Source: CAIYQJ01 sp963717255 (GTDB taxonomy: Bacteria; Chloroflexota; Limnocylindria; Limnocylindrales; CSP1-4). From it: 64,000 bases of DNA. The stretch spans positions 124,001 to 188,000 of the forward strand of contig CAVQVT010000001.1 of NCBI GenBank assembly GCA_963717255.1. The letters run 5' to 3'. The translations under genes and the position numbers were made by a program. The notes under the pieces were generated by a model, which saw only the letters and a program-made list of their open reading frames with translations, did not search any database and had not been told where the DNA came from. Of this stretch, positions 46,297-56,108 are shown one piece after another (position 1 is the first letter of the stretch; each line of letters starts with the position of its first letter).

Positions 46297-47666
46297 CTAC
46301 TCGATGGGGTCGAGCTCCGGACCGGCCGCCGGGAGCAGCGGGAGCCCGTCTTCCGGCACCGTGCCCATCAGCCCGACCTGGTGGTAGACGCGGATCTTCT
46401 CGCGCGTGTCGGCGATGTCCAGGTTGCGCATCGTCAGCTGGCCGACGCGGTCCTGGGGCGTGAAGAAGACCTCCTCGCCCCTCTCCATCGTGAGCCGTTC
46501 CGGGTGGTAGGTCAGGTTCGGGCTCGTCGTGTCGAGGATCGCGTAGTCGTTCCCACGCCGCAGCTCGAGGGTCACCTCCCCGGTGATCGGCCCGTGGCGA
46601 CCCAGCGCTGCGCCGTCTCGCGGAGCATGAGCGCCTGCGGGTCGAACCAGCGGCCCTGGTACAGGAGCCGGCCCAGGCCGCCGCCCGTTGCTCCGGTCTG
46701 TGGGATCGTGTCCTCGTTGTGGATGCCGGTCACGGAGGCGCTCGTACACGATGTGGAGCAGGGCCATGCCCGGCGCCTCGTAGATCCCGCGGCTCTTGGC
46801 CTCGATGATCCGGTTCTCGATCTGGTCGGAGAGGCCCGAGGCCGTGGCGACCCCCGATCGCGTTCGCCTCGGTGAAGAGCGCGAGCGGTGACTCGAAGGT
46901 CTGCCCGTTGAGCGCGACCGGGCTCGCCCTCCTCGAAGCGGACGCTGACCGTCTCGGTCGCCACCTCCACGTCGGCGCGCCAGGAGGCGACGCGCCATGA
47001 TCGGCGTGACGATCGAGACCCCCCGGTCGAGGAACTCGAGGTCCTTCGCCTCATGCGTCGCACCGAGGATGTTCGAGTCCGTGGAGTACGCCTTGTCGGC
47101 GCTCATCCGGTACTCGAGGCCGGCGGCCGTCGAGGTAGGCGGACATCTCCGCACGGCCACCCAGCTCGTCGATGAACCGCTGGTCGAGCCAGGGCTTGTA
47201 GATGAGCAGCGCGGGGTTGACGAGCAGGCCGTAGCGGTAGAAGCGCTCGATGTCGTTGCCCCCTTGTAGGTGCTGCCGTCGCCCCAGATGCCGACGCCGT
47301 CCTCCTGCATCGCCGAGACGAGCATCGTCCCGGTGACCGCCCGGCCGAGCGGCGTGGTGTTGAAGTAGAGCTGCCCGGCGGTCGAGATGTGGAAGGCGCC
47401 GGGCCTGCAGGGGGGGGCGGGCGGATGGCCCTCGGCGACGAGCTGCGGTCGGCACTCGGATCAGGCGGGCGCGCCGTACGTGAGCGCCTTGAGGGGGATC
47501 GACGGATAGTCGTCCTCGTCGGGCTGCCCGAGGTGTGCCGTGTATGCGAAGGGGATCGCGCCGTGCTCCCGCATCCAGTGCAGAGCGGCGCTCGTGTGGA
47601 GCCCGCCGGAGAACGTGATGCCGACCCGCTCCCCCGACCGGGAGGCTCTGGAGGATGTTGGGGCAC
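46297..47666 (-). pseudogene. argG: Argininosuccinate synthase, multiply frameshifted
   Basis: Clearly the E. coli-type ArgG (citrulline + Asp + ATP to argininosuccinate), in pieces across three frames. Recognisable: NILQSLPVG, FAYTAHLGQPDEDDYPSIP, YFNTTPLGRAVTGTMLVSAM, GVGIWGDGSTYKG, NDIERFYRYGLLVNPALLIY, YRMSADKAYSTDSNILGATH, LSDQIENRIIEAKSRGIY, ITGEVTLELRRGNDYAILD and QLTMRNLDIADTREKI. At least six to eight one-base shifts occur in 1.37 kb, plus an in-frame stop region near 47460. The PP-loop reads SGGLHTSAAL, with His where SGGxD is expected, a change at an ATP-site residue. That suggests real decay, though dense sequence errors cannot be excluded. Start uncertain (GTG at 47666). Confidence 0.85.
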
Positions 47667-47932
47667 AGGGAGTGGTCCTCGACGGTGGGATGTGCGATGC
47701 CGTGCGGCCAGCCGCGGGTCGCGGTCGACCGGGTCGGCCGTCAGGCTACATCAGGACGGCGCCCAAGCAGAGGTGCGTGGCCCACGAGGGCCTGTCGGTC
47801 GGGCGCGACGGCGGTGAGCCTGTCACCAACGGCGACCCGGGCATCTCGCCGTGCCGCTGCACCGGCGGCCGGATCAGGCGCGTCGGCGGGCGTCCGGGCG
47901 CGGTGGACGAGCTCCGTGTCGTCAGGACGCGG

Positions 47933-48196
47933 TCAGCGGGGCGCGGTCGCAGGCGGATCGTCGACGCTGTCGGCTACGGACGGGCGGCCGCGGGGCTCGC
48001 CCACGTGCGTCCCGGTGAAGTCCCACCGGTCCGGATCCTCCTCCTGCACGCCTCGGGGCGCCGTGCCATCGGGCCCGGCCCGGAACAGGGCGGTCCGGTC
48101 CACGAACGGACCGACCGTCCGCACGGCGACGACGACCAGGGCGACGAGGACTGCCGCCGGCACCACGAACGCGAGGAAGTCGATGACCGTGCCCAT
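47933..48196 (-). CDS. Small single-span membrane protein
   Basis: 87 residues. An N-terminal helix (VIDFLAFVVPAAVLVALVVVAV) is followed by a polar tail with VQEEDPDRWDFTGTHVGEPRG. The ATG at 48194-48196 is preceded by AGGAGG on the minus strand. The family is not recognised. It lies upstream of the broken argG, separated by ~270 nt with no other gene visible. Confidence 0.6.
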   Translation of the reverse strand: MGTVIDFLAFVVPAAVLVALVVVAVRTVGPFVDRTALFRAGPDGTAPRGVQEEDPDRWDFTGTHVGEPRGRPSVADSVDDPPATAPR

Positions 48197-48611
48197 CGTC
48201 GTCAGGGCCTCCTGTCCGCGAGATGGTCACGCATGGCCGATCCAGACGCGAGAGCCGGACGTCATCCCGGACGGACGGACATACGCCCCCGACCCCTTCC
48301 CGCGGGGAGCCGGCCGCGTGCCGCCGCGGGCGAGATCGTCCCTCGGCCCGGAGCTGGGGCGCGGCGCGACGCTACGCGGGCCGGATCACCCGCGGATCAT
48401 CGCGCTTTCGTGGGCGGGGTGTGGGGCCGCGCGTCAGAGCCTCCCGCTGCGCCGCGGGCGCGGGAAGCGGCGACGGGGCGGGCGCGGGAGACCGCAGCCG
48501 ATCGGATGCGGACGGGTCTCCCGTGGGCCTTCGCCGTTCCTTGCGGCCGACATCCGTCCGTCATCGGAGACCGGATCCGTCCGGCGTGTGCGAGCAGTCG
48601 TGCTCACATCG

Positions 48612-48673
48612 TGGTACCGAGGCCGGGATTCGATCCCGGATGCCCTTGCGGGCGGCCGATCTTGAGTCGGTGC
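48612..48673 (-). pseudogene. Decayed 3' part of tRNA-Leu (putative att site)
   Basis: Matches the 3' ~57 bases of the intact tRNA-Leu at 55931-56016, from the encoded CCA through the T-arm, variable arm and anticodon loop, with changes such as TTCGAT for TTCGAA in the T-loop. The match ends within the anticodon stem; the 5' half is missing. Similarity also continues below 48612 (CCGGATCCGTCCGGCG and TGCTCACATC) into flanking DNA, as at 55886-55930. Confidence 0.85.
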
Positions 48674-49014
48674 GAAACAGTCCGGATCAGTCCGTCCTCT
48701 GCGTCGTTTCGTGCTCAGAAACGGGCGTTGAACACGACGTCGGCGGGCACGGAGTCCGTCCCAGTCCGTCCCGTACGCTAGCCGATCCGTGCTACCAGTC
48801 TTGGCCGCCCGCTCGGCCGGTCACCGGGCCGGGGGGCCTCAGCCGGATGGGAGCGCCCGCGTCATCGCCGGCTGTCCCTTGATCGACCAGCTTCTCTGGT
48901 GGCACACCGCAGCCGAGGTGCCGGTCGGCACAGCCCGGACCGGCACGCCTCCGACGTCGCGGGTGAGCGCGTCCGGCTTCACGAACGCGTCGGCAGCCGC
49001 GCCGGCGGCAGGGG

Positions 49015-50802
49015 TCACCAGCTTGTGCCGTCACCTCGATGTGGCCGCACGGCGGCGTCGACCGTCGGGAACATTCGGCCCTCGCCGACGAACTCGAGAA
49101 GGCCGGTCTGGCGGGCGCGCTCCTGCACGGGCGCATGCACATCGGCGACGTACACGTCGATGCCCTGGTCGCGCAGCTTCTTCAGGAGGCCCTTGAACAT
49201 CTCCGCGCTCGTCAGATCGAGCGCGCGTCCTGGCGGCGGCGTCGAAGATGACCGCCCCAGGGGGAGGCGACGCCATGTCGGCGACCATCGCGACCACCCG
49301 ATCCCGGACTGTCAGTGCGTTGGCGTAGTAGAGCGGCCCGTCGACGCGGACGATGAGGACCCCCGGCACCGGCGTGTTCTCCGGATGCCGGGACAGGTCC
49401 GCGTACGCACCGGCAGCTTCCGGGATCCGTCCGAGCGACGCCACGTGCGGACAGCTTCGACCGGTAGATGACGAACACGAGCGACGCGAGCAGGGGCCGA
49501 TGAGCATGCCCTGCAGGACGTCGATGAGGAGCACACCTCGCGAGGGCGAGGACGCCGAACCAGACCTCCACCCGCGCCTCGCGTCGGCAGCCTCCGAGCC
49601 TCCGCGAGGCGATGGATGTGCCAGACCGCGTGGATGATGAGCGCGGCCAGCACGGCCTCGGGCAGGCTCGTGAACACGGGGGTGAGGAAGAGGAGCGTCA
49701 CGATCGTCGCGCAGGGCCCAGGTGACGAGGTTCGCGACCTGTGAGCGGGCGCCCACACCCTCCTTGACGGCCGATGCCGACATGCTGCCTGCCGCGATCA
49801 TCCCGCAGCGAAGACGGGCGCTCCCGGGAGGAGAGTTACAGATCCGCGTGGGCGTTCAAGCTCTCTGGTCGGCGTCGACCTCAGTACCCCAGCGACTCGC
49901 TGAACGCTACGAGGAGGACCCCGATGGCGGGGAGGACCATCGCGAGGTAGTCGTCGATCGGGATGTCCGGCACCGCCAGCGACGGCAGTCCCTGCGGGAG
50001 CTCGCGCCCGAGAGCGACGGCGACGCCCCGGGTGCCGCCAAGGTCGAGCGCGAGGAGCTCACCGCGATCGCGCCGAACAGCACGATGAGTCCGGCCGGGA
50101 TCCTCCTCTGCGGACGGCGGAGGAAGAGGACCGCGAGCGCGACCGCACCGACCGCGAACGCGGCCCAGTTCGCTCTGGGGGAGCTCCCCGATGATCCCGA
50201 CGAGCCTCTGGACGGTGTTGCCCTCCGGCTTGGCCACGCCGAAGAGCTTGTTGAGCTGCCCGACCGCCACGAAGATCGCGAGGCCGAGCACGAAGCCGTC
50301 CATGACCGGCTTGGAGAGGAACTGCGTGATGAAGCCCAGGCGTGCGAGGCCGGCCACGAGGAAGACGCCGCCGGTGACGAGGACGAACGCTGACGCGTAG
50401 GCCTGATACGCTGCGGATCGGAAGCGTTGCCGCCGCTGTCGCGACGAGTGCCGCAGCGACGGACGACGCGAGGAGCGCCGCGGTCGCGGATGTCGCCCCG
50501 ACGGAGAGGTGACGCGAGGTCCCGAGCAGCGCGTAGACGAGGAGCGAGACGACCAGGGTGTAGAGGCCCGCCTGTGGCGGCAGGCCCGCGATTCCTGCGT
50601 AGGCCATCGCCTCGGGGACCAGGAGGCCCCACAGCGTGAGCCCGGCGATCGCGTCGAAGGTCAGCCACGAACGGTCGTAGCCTGGCAGCCACGACAGGAT
50701 CGGCACGAACCGCTTGACGCTCATCGACGCCTTGCGCAGACGTTCATCGGGAGGGAGAGAGGCCCGAGACGACGCGTCGCCCCTGGCCTCTCGTCCGTTC
50801 AT
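49015..50802 (-). pseudogene. SulP-family sulfate/anion transporter, decayed
   Basis: Readable in fragments over several frames. N-terminal SulP signature FDAIAGLTLWGLLVPEAMAY and PPQAGLYTLVVSLLVYALLG, GATSATAALLASSVAAAL, then FITQFLSKPVMDGFVLGLA, VGQLNKLFGVAKPEGNTV, VLPAIGVLLVAFSESLGY, MIAAGSMSASAVKEGVGARS, ANLVTWA, and a C-terminal STAS domain (VDGPLYYANALTVRDRV, GIDVYVADVHAPVQERARQTG). Several shifts are needed, and a segment between SESLGY and MIAAGSMS is shortened and has stops. It lies 33 nt after the sulfatase, as its operon partner for sulfate export or uptake. Real decay seems likely at the deletion; other shifts may be errors. Confidence 0.82.
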
Positions 50803-50835
50803 GTTCGTGTGGCGAGTGACTGCGGCGCAGTTCGA

Positions 50836-53194
50836 TCACTCGCGCATGAGCATCGCCTGCGCCTCGCGCTCCAGGTTCAGGTACGGCTCGCCGCTCACGT
50901 TGACCCTCACCTGCTTGATCACGCCCCCGGTGAAGCGATAGGGCGACTCGCCGGGGTAGTCGTCGGTGACGGGGGCGCCGCCGTCGCGCCCGACGCAGAG
51001 CCCTTCACCGGCGATGGCGAACTCACCCGGCTGGGTCCTGATGCGGCCCTCGCCGACCTTGCGGTCGCCGTAGAACAGGGACAGGATGCCGGTGGCGACG
51101 CCGGGCGGATCCTCGCCGTCCTTCTCGAAGGAGGCGGCCAGGATGACGTTCTCGCCCGCGGGGATGTCCTCGGTCGCGTCGATCTTCTGCTCCAGCAGGC
51201 CCACGAAGCTGTAGACGTAGTGCAGCCTCTCGTCCTTGACGTAGAGAGAGTGTCCGCCGAAGCGCGCGCCGTGGGCGAAGAGCACGCCCTCCGCCCCAGG
51301 TCCCGGGATGTCGACGAGCGCGCCGAGCGAGTAGGAACGGTTGCGGATGTTGACGGACTGCTTCTCGGGAACCTCGGCGACGTCCGGGTAGTAGACGTAC
51401 TTCTCGCGCGGCAACGAGAGCTGGGGCCGCTCCGTGAGCGCGATCTCGAGCAGGATGCGGTCATCGAGCGGGAACGCACCGTTACGGCCGGCCTCGGCGA
51501 ACCAGAGGTTCACGAGCTCGCGCACCTTGTCGGGCATCTCTGCGCTGAGATCGTGCAGCTCCGCGCGGTCGACGTCGGTGTGGTAGAGCTCCCAGTCGTC
51601 GGCGTTGAACTCGCCCCAGCCGCTGAGCGGCGGATGGGTCGTGACGGCCTTCCATCCCTCGTGCCAGATGCCGCGCTGGCCGAGCATCGAGTAGAACTGC
51701 GTCTTCCGCGTCCCCTTCGCGTCGGCGTCGTCGAAGCTGTAGCGCATGCTGACGCCGTCGAAGTGGCTCTGCACGTGCCCCTTGATCGTCGCCGGGGACT
51801 CGACGCCCAGACAGTCGAGGATCGTCGGCACGATGTCGACCGCGTGGTGGTACTGGTCCCTGACCTCCCCCCTCGCCGCGATGCCCGCCGGCCAGGAGAT
51901 GACGCACGGGTCGGCCGTGCCACCGTTGAAGTTGTAGCGCTTCCACAGCTTGAACGGCGTGTTGAAGGCCATCGCCCAGCCGTTGGGGTAGTGGCCGTAC
52001 GTCTTCGTGCCGCCCAGCTCGTCGAGCATCGCGAGGTTGTTCTGGAGGTCGTCGGGGATGCCGTTGAAGAGGAGGCACTCGTTCACCGACCCGACGGGGC
52101 CGCCCTCGCCGCTGGCGCCGTTGTCGGAGACGACGATGACGATGGTGTTGTCGCGCAGCCCGGCCTCGTCGAGGTAGTCGAGCAGCCTCCCGATGTGGTG
52201 GTCGGCGTGGGCGAGGAAGCCGGCGTAGACCTCGGCCATGCGCGAGAAGAGCTTCTTCTCGCCGTCGGACAGCAAATCCCACGGCCTGGTCTCGTCGTAC
52301 TGCGCGAACGGCTGCCCCTTCGGTCCCCGGTGCGTCTCGGGCGTGCCGATCGGGTTGACGGGCGGCAGCTCGGTGTCGGGCGGTACCAGGCCCATCTGCT
52401 TCTGGCGGGCCAGCGTCTCGGCCCGCATCGCCTCGTAGCCGGCGTCGAAGCGTCGCGTGAACCGCTCGATCCACTCCTTCGGCGCGTGGTGCGGCGCGTG
52501 GCACGCGCCCGGAGCGTAGTAGAGGAAGAACGGTTTGTCGGGCGCGATGACCTTCGCGTCCTTGATGAACTCGAGCGCCTTGTCGGTGATGTCTTCTGTG
52601 AAGTGGTAGCCCTCCTCCGGCGACTTCGGCTGGTCGACCGGGTGGTTGTCGTAGACGAGCTCCGGGTACCACTGGTTGGTCTCGGCGCCCAGGAACCCGT
52701 ACCAGCGCTCGAAGCCGCGGCCACTCGGCCAGTTGCGCCGCGGCGCGGCGAGGTTCATCTCGTGCGTGGGGCAGAGATGCCACTTGCCGACCATGTACGT
52801 GTTCCAGCCCAGCTCGCCGAGGATCTCGGAGAGCATCCCGTTCTCCGGTGGGATCGTGCCGCTGGCGTTCGGGAAGCCGATCGCGCCCTCGGTGATGCAG
52901 GCCATGCTGTTGCGGCTATGGTTGCGCCCGGTCAACAGGCACGAACGCGTCGGTGAGCAGAGCGCCGTGGTGTGCCACTGCGAGTAGCGCACTCCCTCGG
53001 CGGCGATCCGGTCGATGTTCGGCGTCTCGATCGGCCCGCCGTAGCAGCTCATCGCCGAGAAGCCGACGTCGTCGAGGACGATGTACAGGACGTTGGGGGC
53101 GCCCTCGGGCGCCTTCGGCGTCTCGAACGGCGACCAGTCCGGGGTCGAAATCCCGGACATCGATGTCGATGACGCCCTTGAACGGTTCACCCAT
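50836..53194 (-). CDS. Formylglycine-type arylsulfatase, one N-terminal frameshift
   Basis: About 786 residues, S1-type sulfatase. The active-site signature is CSPTRSCLLTGRNHSRNSMA, where Cys would be converted to formylglycine; GMLSEILGELGWNTYMVGKWHL follows, and metal-site Asp residues are in VLYIVLDDVGFS and VSDNGASGEGG. It lacks a signal peptide. A C-terminal beta domain (~residues 640-785) completes it, as in large actinobacterial/proteobacterial arylsulfatases. The ATG at 53194 gives MGEPFKGVIDIDVRD, the usual start, but one extra T near 53145-53150 throws it out of frame with STPDWSPFETPKAPEGAPN. No formylglycine-generating enzyme is in the window. Operon with the CrtC-like gene (44-nt gap). 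Confidence 0.92.
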
Positions 53195-53238
53195 GACGCT
53201 TCACCCCTTCAGGCTGTCTCCGGGCGCATCGAGTCGCC

Positions 53239-54347
53239 CTACGTGTCGCCGTGGAGCTCCTGGCCGAAGAAGTTCTCCTCGAACGAGCCGGCGCCCTCGT
53301 AGTGCTCGACCACCTCACCGCCCTGCAGGCGGTCGAGAGTCACGGGCCCGGAGAAGCGGAGGTATCCGCCCGGATACCTGACGAGCTCCGCCAGCAGCTT
53401 CTTCACGCCGGTGACGATGTCGATGTTCCTTTGGCTGACCAGGGTGTGCTCGCGTGAATAGGTCAGGACGTAGCCCTTCTCCCCGTCCCGGTACTCGAAG
53501 CGCACCTGGTCCGGGATCGGCTTGCCGGTGTGCTGGTCCGTCTGCGTGCCGGTCTTCGAGAACGTCACCTTGGCGGGGTCGTCGGCGATCACCTTGCCGT
53601 CGCGCGCGAGCATGTACAGCGCCACAGGGGCGTAGCCGTAGTCCTTCGTGGAGGTGAGGTATGCCGTGGTGTACGCGAAGGGGCCCAGGGTCCCCCGGCC
53701 CCAGTACCAGTGGTCGAGCAGGTGTCCCATCTGCGCGTACGACTGGCCTGCCCAGTTGTGGTCGTGGTAGCCCATGCCGGTCGTCTCGTGCACCTCGCCG
53801 CCGATGCGGTAGGTCGCCGTCACCCTGCCCGCGGGCACCGCGATCAGCCAGGCGAGATATCGTCGCCCTCGGCACCGAAGACGATGTGGCCGGTCCCGGG
53901 TCTCCAGGGCTCCGTCGTCGCCTCCAGCCGGACCTCGGCCGACACATCCTCGACGGCGCCAGAGATCTCGTACTCGTGCAGATCCCCGACGAAGCGATGC
54001 AGGCCGAGGTGCACGTCGCAGCGGTCCTTGGAAGCGGAGAACTCCGAGGCATTGCCGTGACCGTACTTCATGAACCTGCGTCCATCCGGCAGGTCCAGGT
54101 CGAGCTCGATGAGCGGCTCCAGGGGCTGGTGCGCCCGCGAGCCGTCCTTGGTGCAGAAGATCATCGCGAGCTTGGCACCGTCGTCGAGGATGGAGTCGAA
54201 GTACCACCACTCGATGTTCGGTTCGGCAGGATCGAGCCGGATGCCGTCCTCCCAGGGCTCGATGCGGCCCTTCGCGAGCTTCAAGCGCGTGTAATCGTCG
54301 GGTCGCTCGCCAGGCGGACGGGTTTGGGGGATGTGCAGTGCGTTCAC
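53239..54347 (-). CDS. CrtC/AttH-like lipocalin-fold protein, one frameshift
   Basis: About 368 residues. EPNIEWWYFDSILDDGAKL and a late HDHNWAG (GMGYHDHNWAGQSYAQMGHL) are hallmarks of the hydroxyneurosporene synthase (CrtC)/AttH double-lipocalin family, whose members hydrate or bind hydrophobic substrates. The N-terminal 165 residues (ATG at 54347) end at GDDISPG, and the rest continues in another frame from LAWLIAVPAGRVTATYRI; the shift is near 53855. No signal peptide. The sulfatase lies 44 nt downstream and the HAD gene 79 nt upstream, so all three probably act on one hydrophobic sulfated or phosphorylated compound (inference). Confidence 0.8.
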
Positions 54348-54426
54348 CTGTCGCCTCCCACTTTGGAGTCCCGGTCGTCTCTCGCGCTCGCTCGCCGCTC
54401 ACGTCCATCGTCCGCGGCCCAGTCCC

Positions 54427-55305
54427 TCAGAACACCGTCGCGAAGTCCTCCTTCATGCTCGCGACCGTCCAGCCGCGGGCCCCGGCCGCGGCGAGGGCCT
54501 TCTCGGCTCCCTGGTCGTATGCGAACTCCCGCTCGGCGTCGTCGTGATGGAGCAGGAGCGCGAAACGGGCACTCTCGAGCATCGCGATGTCTCCGTCGGC
54601 GTTGCCGCATGCGAGCAGTGGCTTGCGGCCCGTGCGCGCCCAGATGTGCACGGGCTTCCCGGGTCCGTCGTCGATGGGCTGCTCCACGCCGGCGGTCCGA
54701 TACAGATCGCCGTCGCGGTACTCGAGCGTGGTGGCCGACCCGATCACGCGGTCTCGCGGGAGCCCGTAGATCTGCTCGCAGACGGCACGCACGAAGTCGC
54801 GACCGCCGGCCGAACAGATGAAGACCCGGAAGTCGTTCGCCCCGAGAAGGTCGATCAGCTCGCGCATCGGCCGATAGACGACCTGCGTGTAGGGGCGGCC
54901 CAGGGTCGGGTGGGTGGCGGAGGCGAAGAACTCGCGAGCGGCCGCGTCGAAGGCCTCGGTCGTGAGGCCGCCGAAGGCCTCGGTCACCCCCTTGACCAGC
55001 TCCGGCACGTGGGCGTAGATGTCCATCAGCCACCCACGGTCGCCCTCGACCACCGCCTTGTAGGGTTGCTCCTCGGCGCGGCGCGGATCCTCCCGGACCA
55101 TCTCCTTGAAGCGCCGAAAGACGAAATCGGCCTGGATGTAGAGGGGCTTCTCGCACCAGAGCGTGCCGTCGTTGTCGAAGGTGACGATGCGGTCTGCCGG
55201 AGGGACGAACGCCTTGCCCGGCACCGTCACCGAGCGCACGAAGTCGAGGATCGCCGCTTCCGCGGGCCCATCGTTCCAGCTCGGCAGCACCGCGGACCCC
55301 TCCAT
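54427..55305 (-). CDS. HAD-superfamily hydrolase
   Basis: 292 residues, intact. Motif I is VTFDNDGTLWCEKP (nucleophile Asp), motif II FRVFICSAGGRDFV, and motif IV LLACGNADGDIAMLE with the acidic pair; the cap is helical and inserted after motif I. It has no signal peptide. The ATG at 55305 follows GGGAGG. It is the first gene of the four-gene sulfatase operon. Likely a phosphomonoesterase of unknown substrate; this subtype, starting with a WNDG-A-AILDFV pattern, is commonly found with arylsulfatases. Confidence 0.88.
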   Translation of the reverse strand: MEGSAVLPSWNDGPAEAAILDFVRSVTVPGKAFVPPADRIVTFDNDGTLWCEKPLYIQADFVFRRFKEMVREDPRRAEEQPYKAVVEGDRGWLMDIYAHVPELVKGVTEAFGGLTTEAFDAAAREFFASATHPTLGRPYTQVVYRPMRELIDLLGANDFRVFICSAGGRDFVRAVCEQIYGLPRDRVIGSATTLEYRDGDLYRTAGVEQPIDDGPGKPVHIWARTGRKPLLACGNADGDIAMLESARFALLLHHDDAEREFAYDQGAEKALAAAGARGWTVASMKEDFATVF

Positions 55306-55930
55306 GCGCTACCTCCCTTCCTGGGGCGCAAGCCGGGAGAGCTCCATCCGACCCTTGTGGTAGGCGTGGGGGGTGCGGCGGGATGGGGCCGGCACGTGCA
55401 GGCCGGGTCGCAGGAGGTGCCGACCGTCGTGGCCATCACGCGGACACGGAGGCCGCCGGCGGGCGCGGGCTCTGCTCGACATCGCGAGACCACCTCACAG
55501 GAGGCCAGCCTCGGGGCGCGAGACCGATCGTCTCGACGGGCTGGTCTCGCCGGCAGGTCGGCGAGGTCCCGGCGTTGCGCATCTGGGCCGCGTGTCAGAG
55601 CGTCCCGATCGAATGGACAATCGCTCCGGGCCGCGCGGCAACGCCAGAGCCGATGGTCATCGCGGACGCTCCGGACGCTCGTGGGCACGCGTGGCCGTGA
55701 CCGGCCGGTCGATCCGCGCGCACATCGACCGGCCCGGCCTCGGGGCCGGGCTCCACAGACCCCTCGAACGGCGAAGCCGTCGCGGACGCCCGTGCTCGGG
55801 GGGGGGGGGCGGATCCGATGTACGGCGGAGCCCACCGCCAGCCCACAGCCGATCGGACGTCTGCGCCTGGAGGTCCGTCCGGCTCCGGAGTCCGGATCCG
55901 TCCGGCGTTGCGCCAGTCATGCTCACATCC
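55306..55930. other. Non-coding gap between the sulfatase operon and tRNA-Leu
   Basis: About 625 nt with no supported gene. It should contain the operon promoter on the minus strand, but no clear -35/-10 pair is visible. It includes a run of 13 G (55799-55811), a GATGTACGGCGG core (55818-55829) related to the repeat array at 15.5 kb, and sequences (GGGCCGCGTGTCAGAGCGTCCCG near 55586 and CCGGATCCGTCCGGCG near 55892) that recur near 48424 and 48570 outside the other end of the island. Confidence 0.5.
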
Positions 55931-56016
55931 TGGTACCGAGGCCGGGATTCGAACCCGGATGCCCTTGCGGGCGGCCGATTTTGAGTCGGCTGCGTCTGCC
56001 GTTCCGCCACCTCGGC
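55931..56016 (-). tRNA. tRNA-Leu (anticodon CAA)
   Basis: 86 nt including an encoded CCA. The acceptor GCCGAGG pairs with CCTCGGT (one G-U), the D-arm has GGCGGAACGGCAGACGC, and the anticodon stem GCCGA/TCGGC encloses the loop CTCAAAA (anticodon CAA, reading UUG). A long class II variable arm (CCGCCCGCAAGGGCATC region) and T-arm CCGGGTTCGAATCCCGG follow. The long variable arm and anticodon agree on leucine. Its 3' part is duplicated at 48612-48673. Confidence 0.96.
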
Positions 56017-56108
56017 ACGGGCGGGCCGGAGCGCTCCTCACGATGCGCCCGGGTCCCGCCGCGATGGTACCCCGAGCGAGGGGCCGGACCGGCCGGTCCT
56101 GCGCTCGG

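Larger units (their letters stand above)
48674..55930. mobile_element. Putative 7.2-kb integrated island between tRNA-Leu repeats
   Basis: Bracketed by the direct repeat formed by the tRNA-Leu 3' part (48612-48673 and 55931-55991). The tRNA 3' end points into the segment, as expected for integration at a tRNA 3' end that leaves one intact tRNA and one remnant. The contents are one co-directional cluster: HAD hydrolase, CrtC/AttH-like protein, sulfatase, SulP transporter. No integrase, transposase or replication gene is seen, so it is either a remnant or was moved by functions in trans. A segmental duplication of the tRNA region would be an alternative. Confidence 0.5.

Noticed and set aside
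48792..49142. Minus-strand frame after the SulP STAS domain as a separate gene
   Set aside because: It only overlaps the STAS end in another frame and then continues as Arg/Gly-rich sequence without features.
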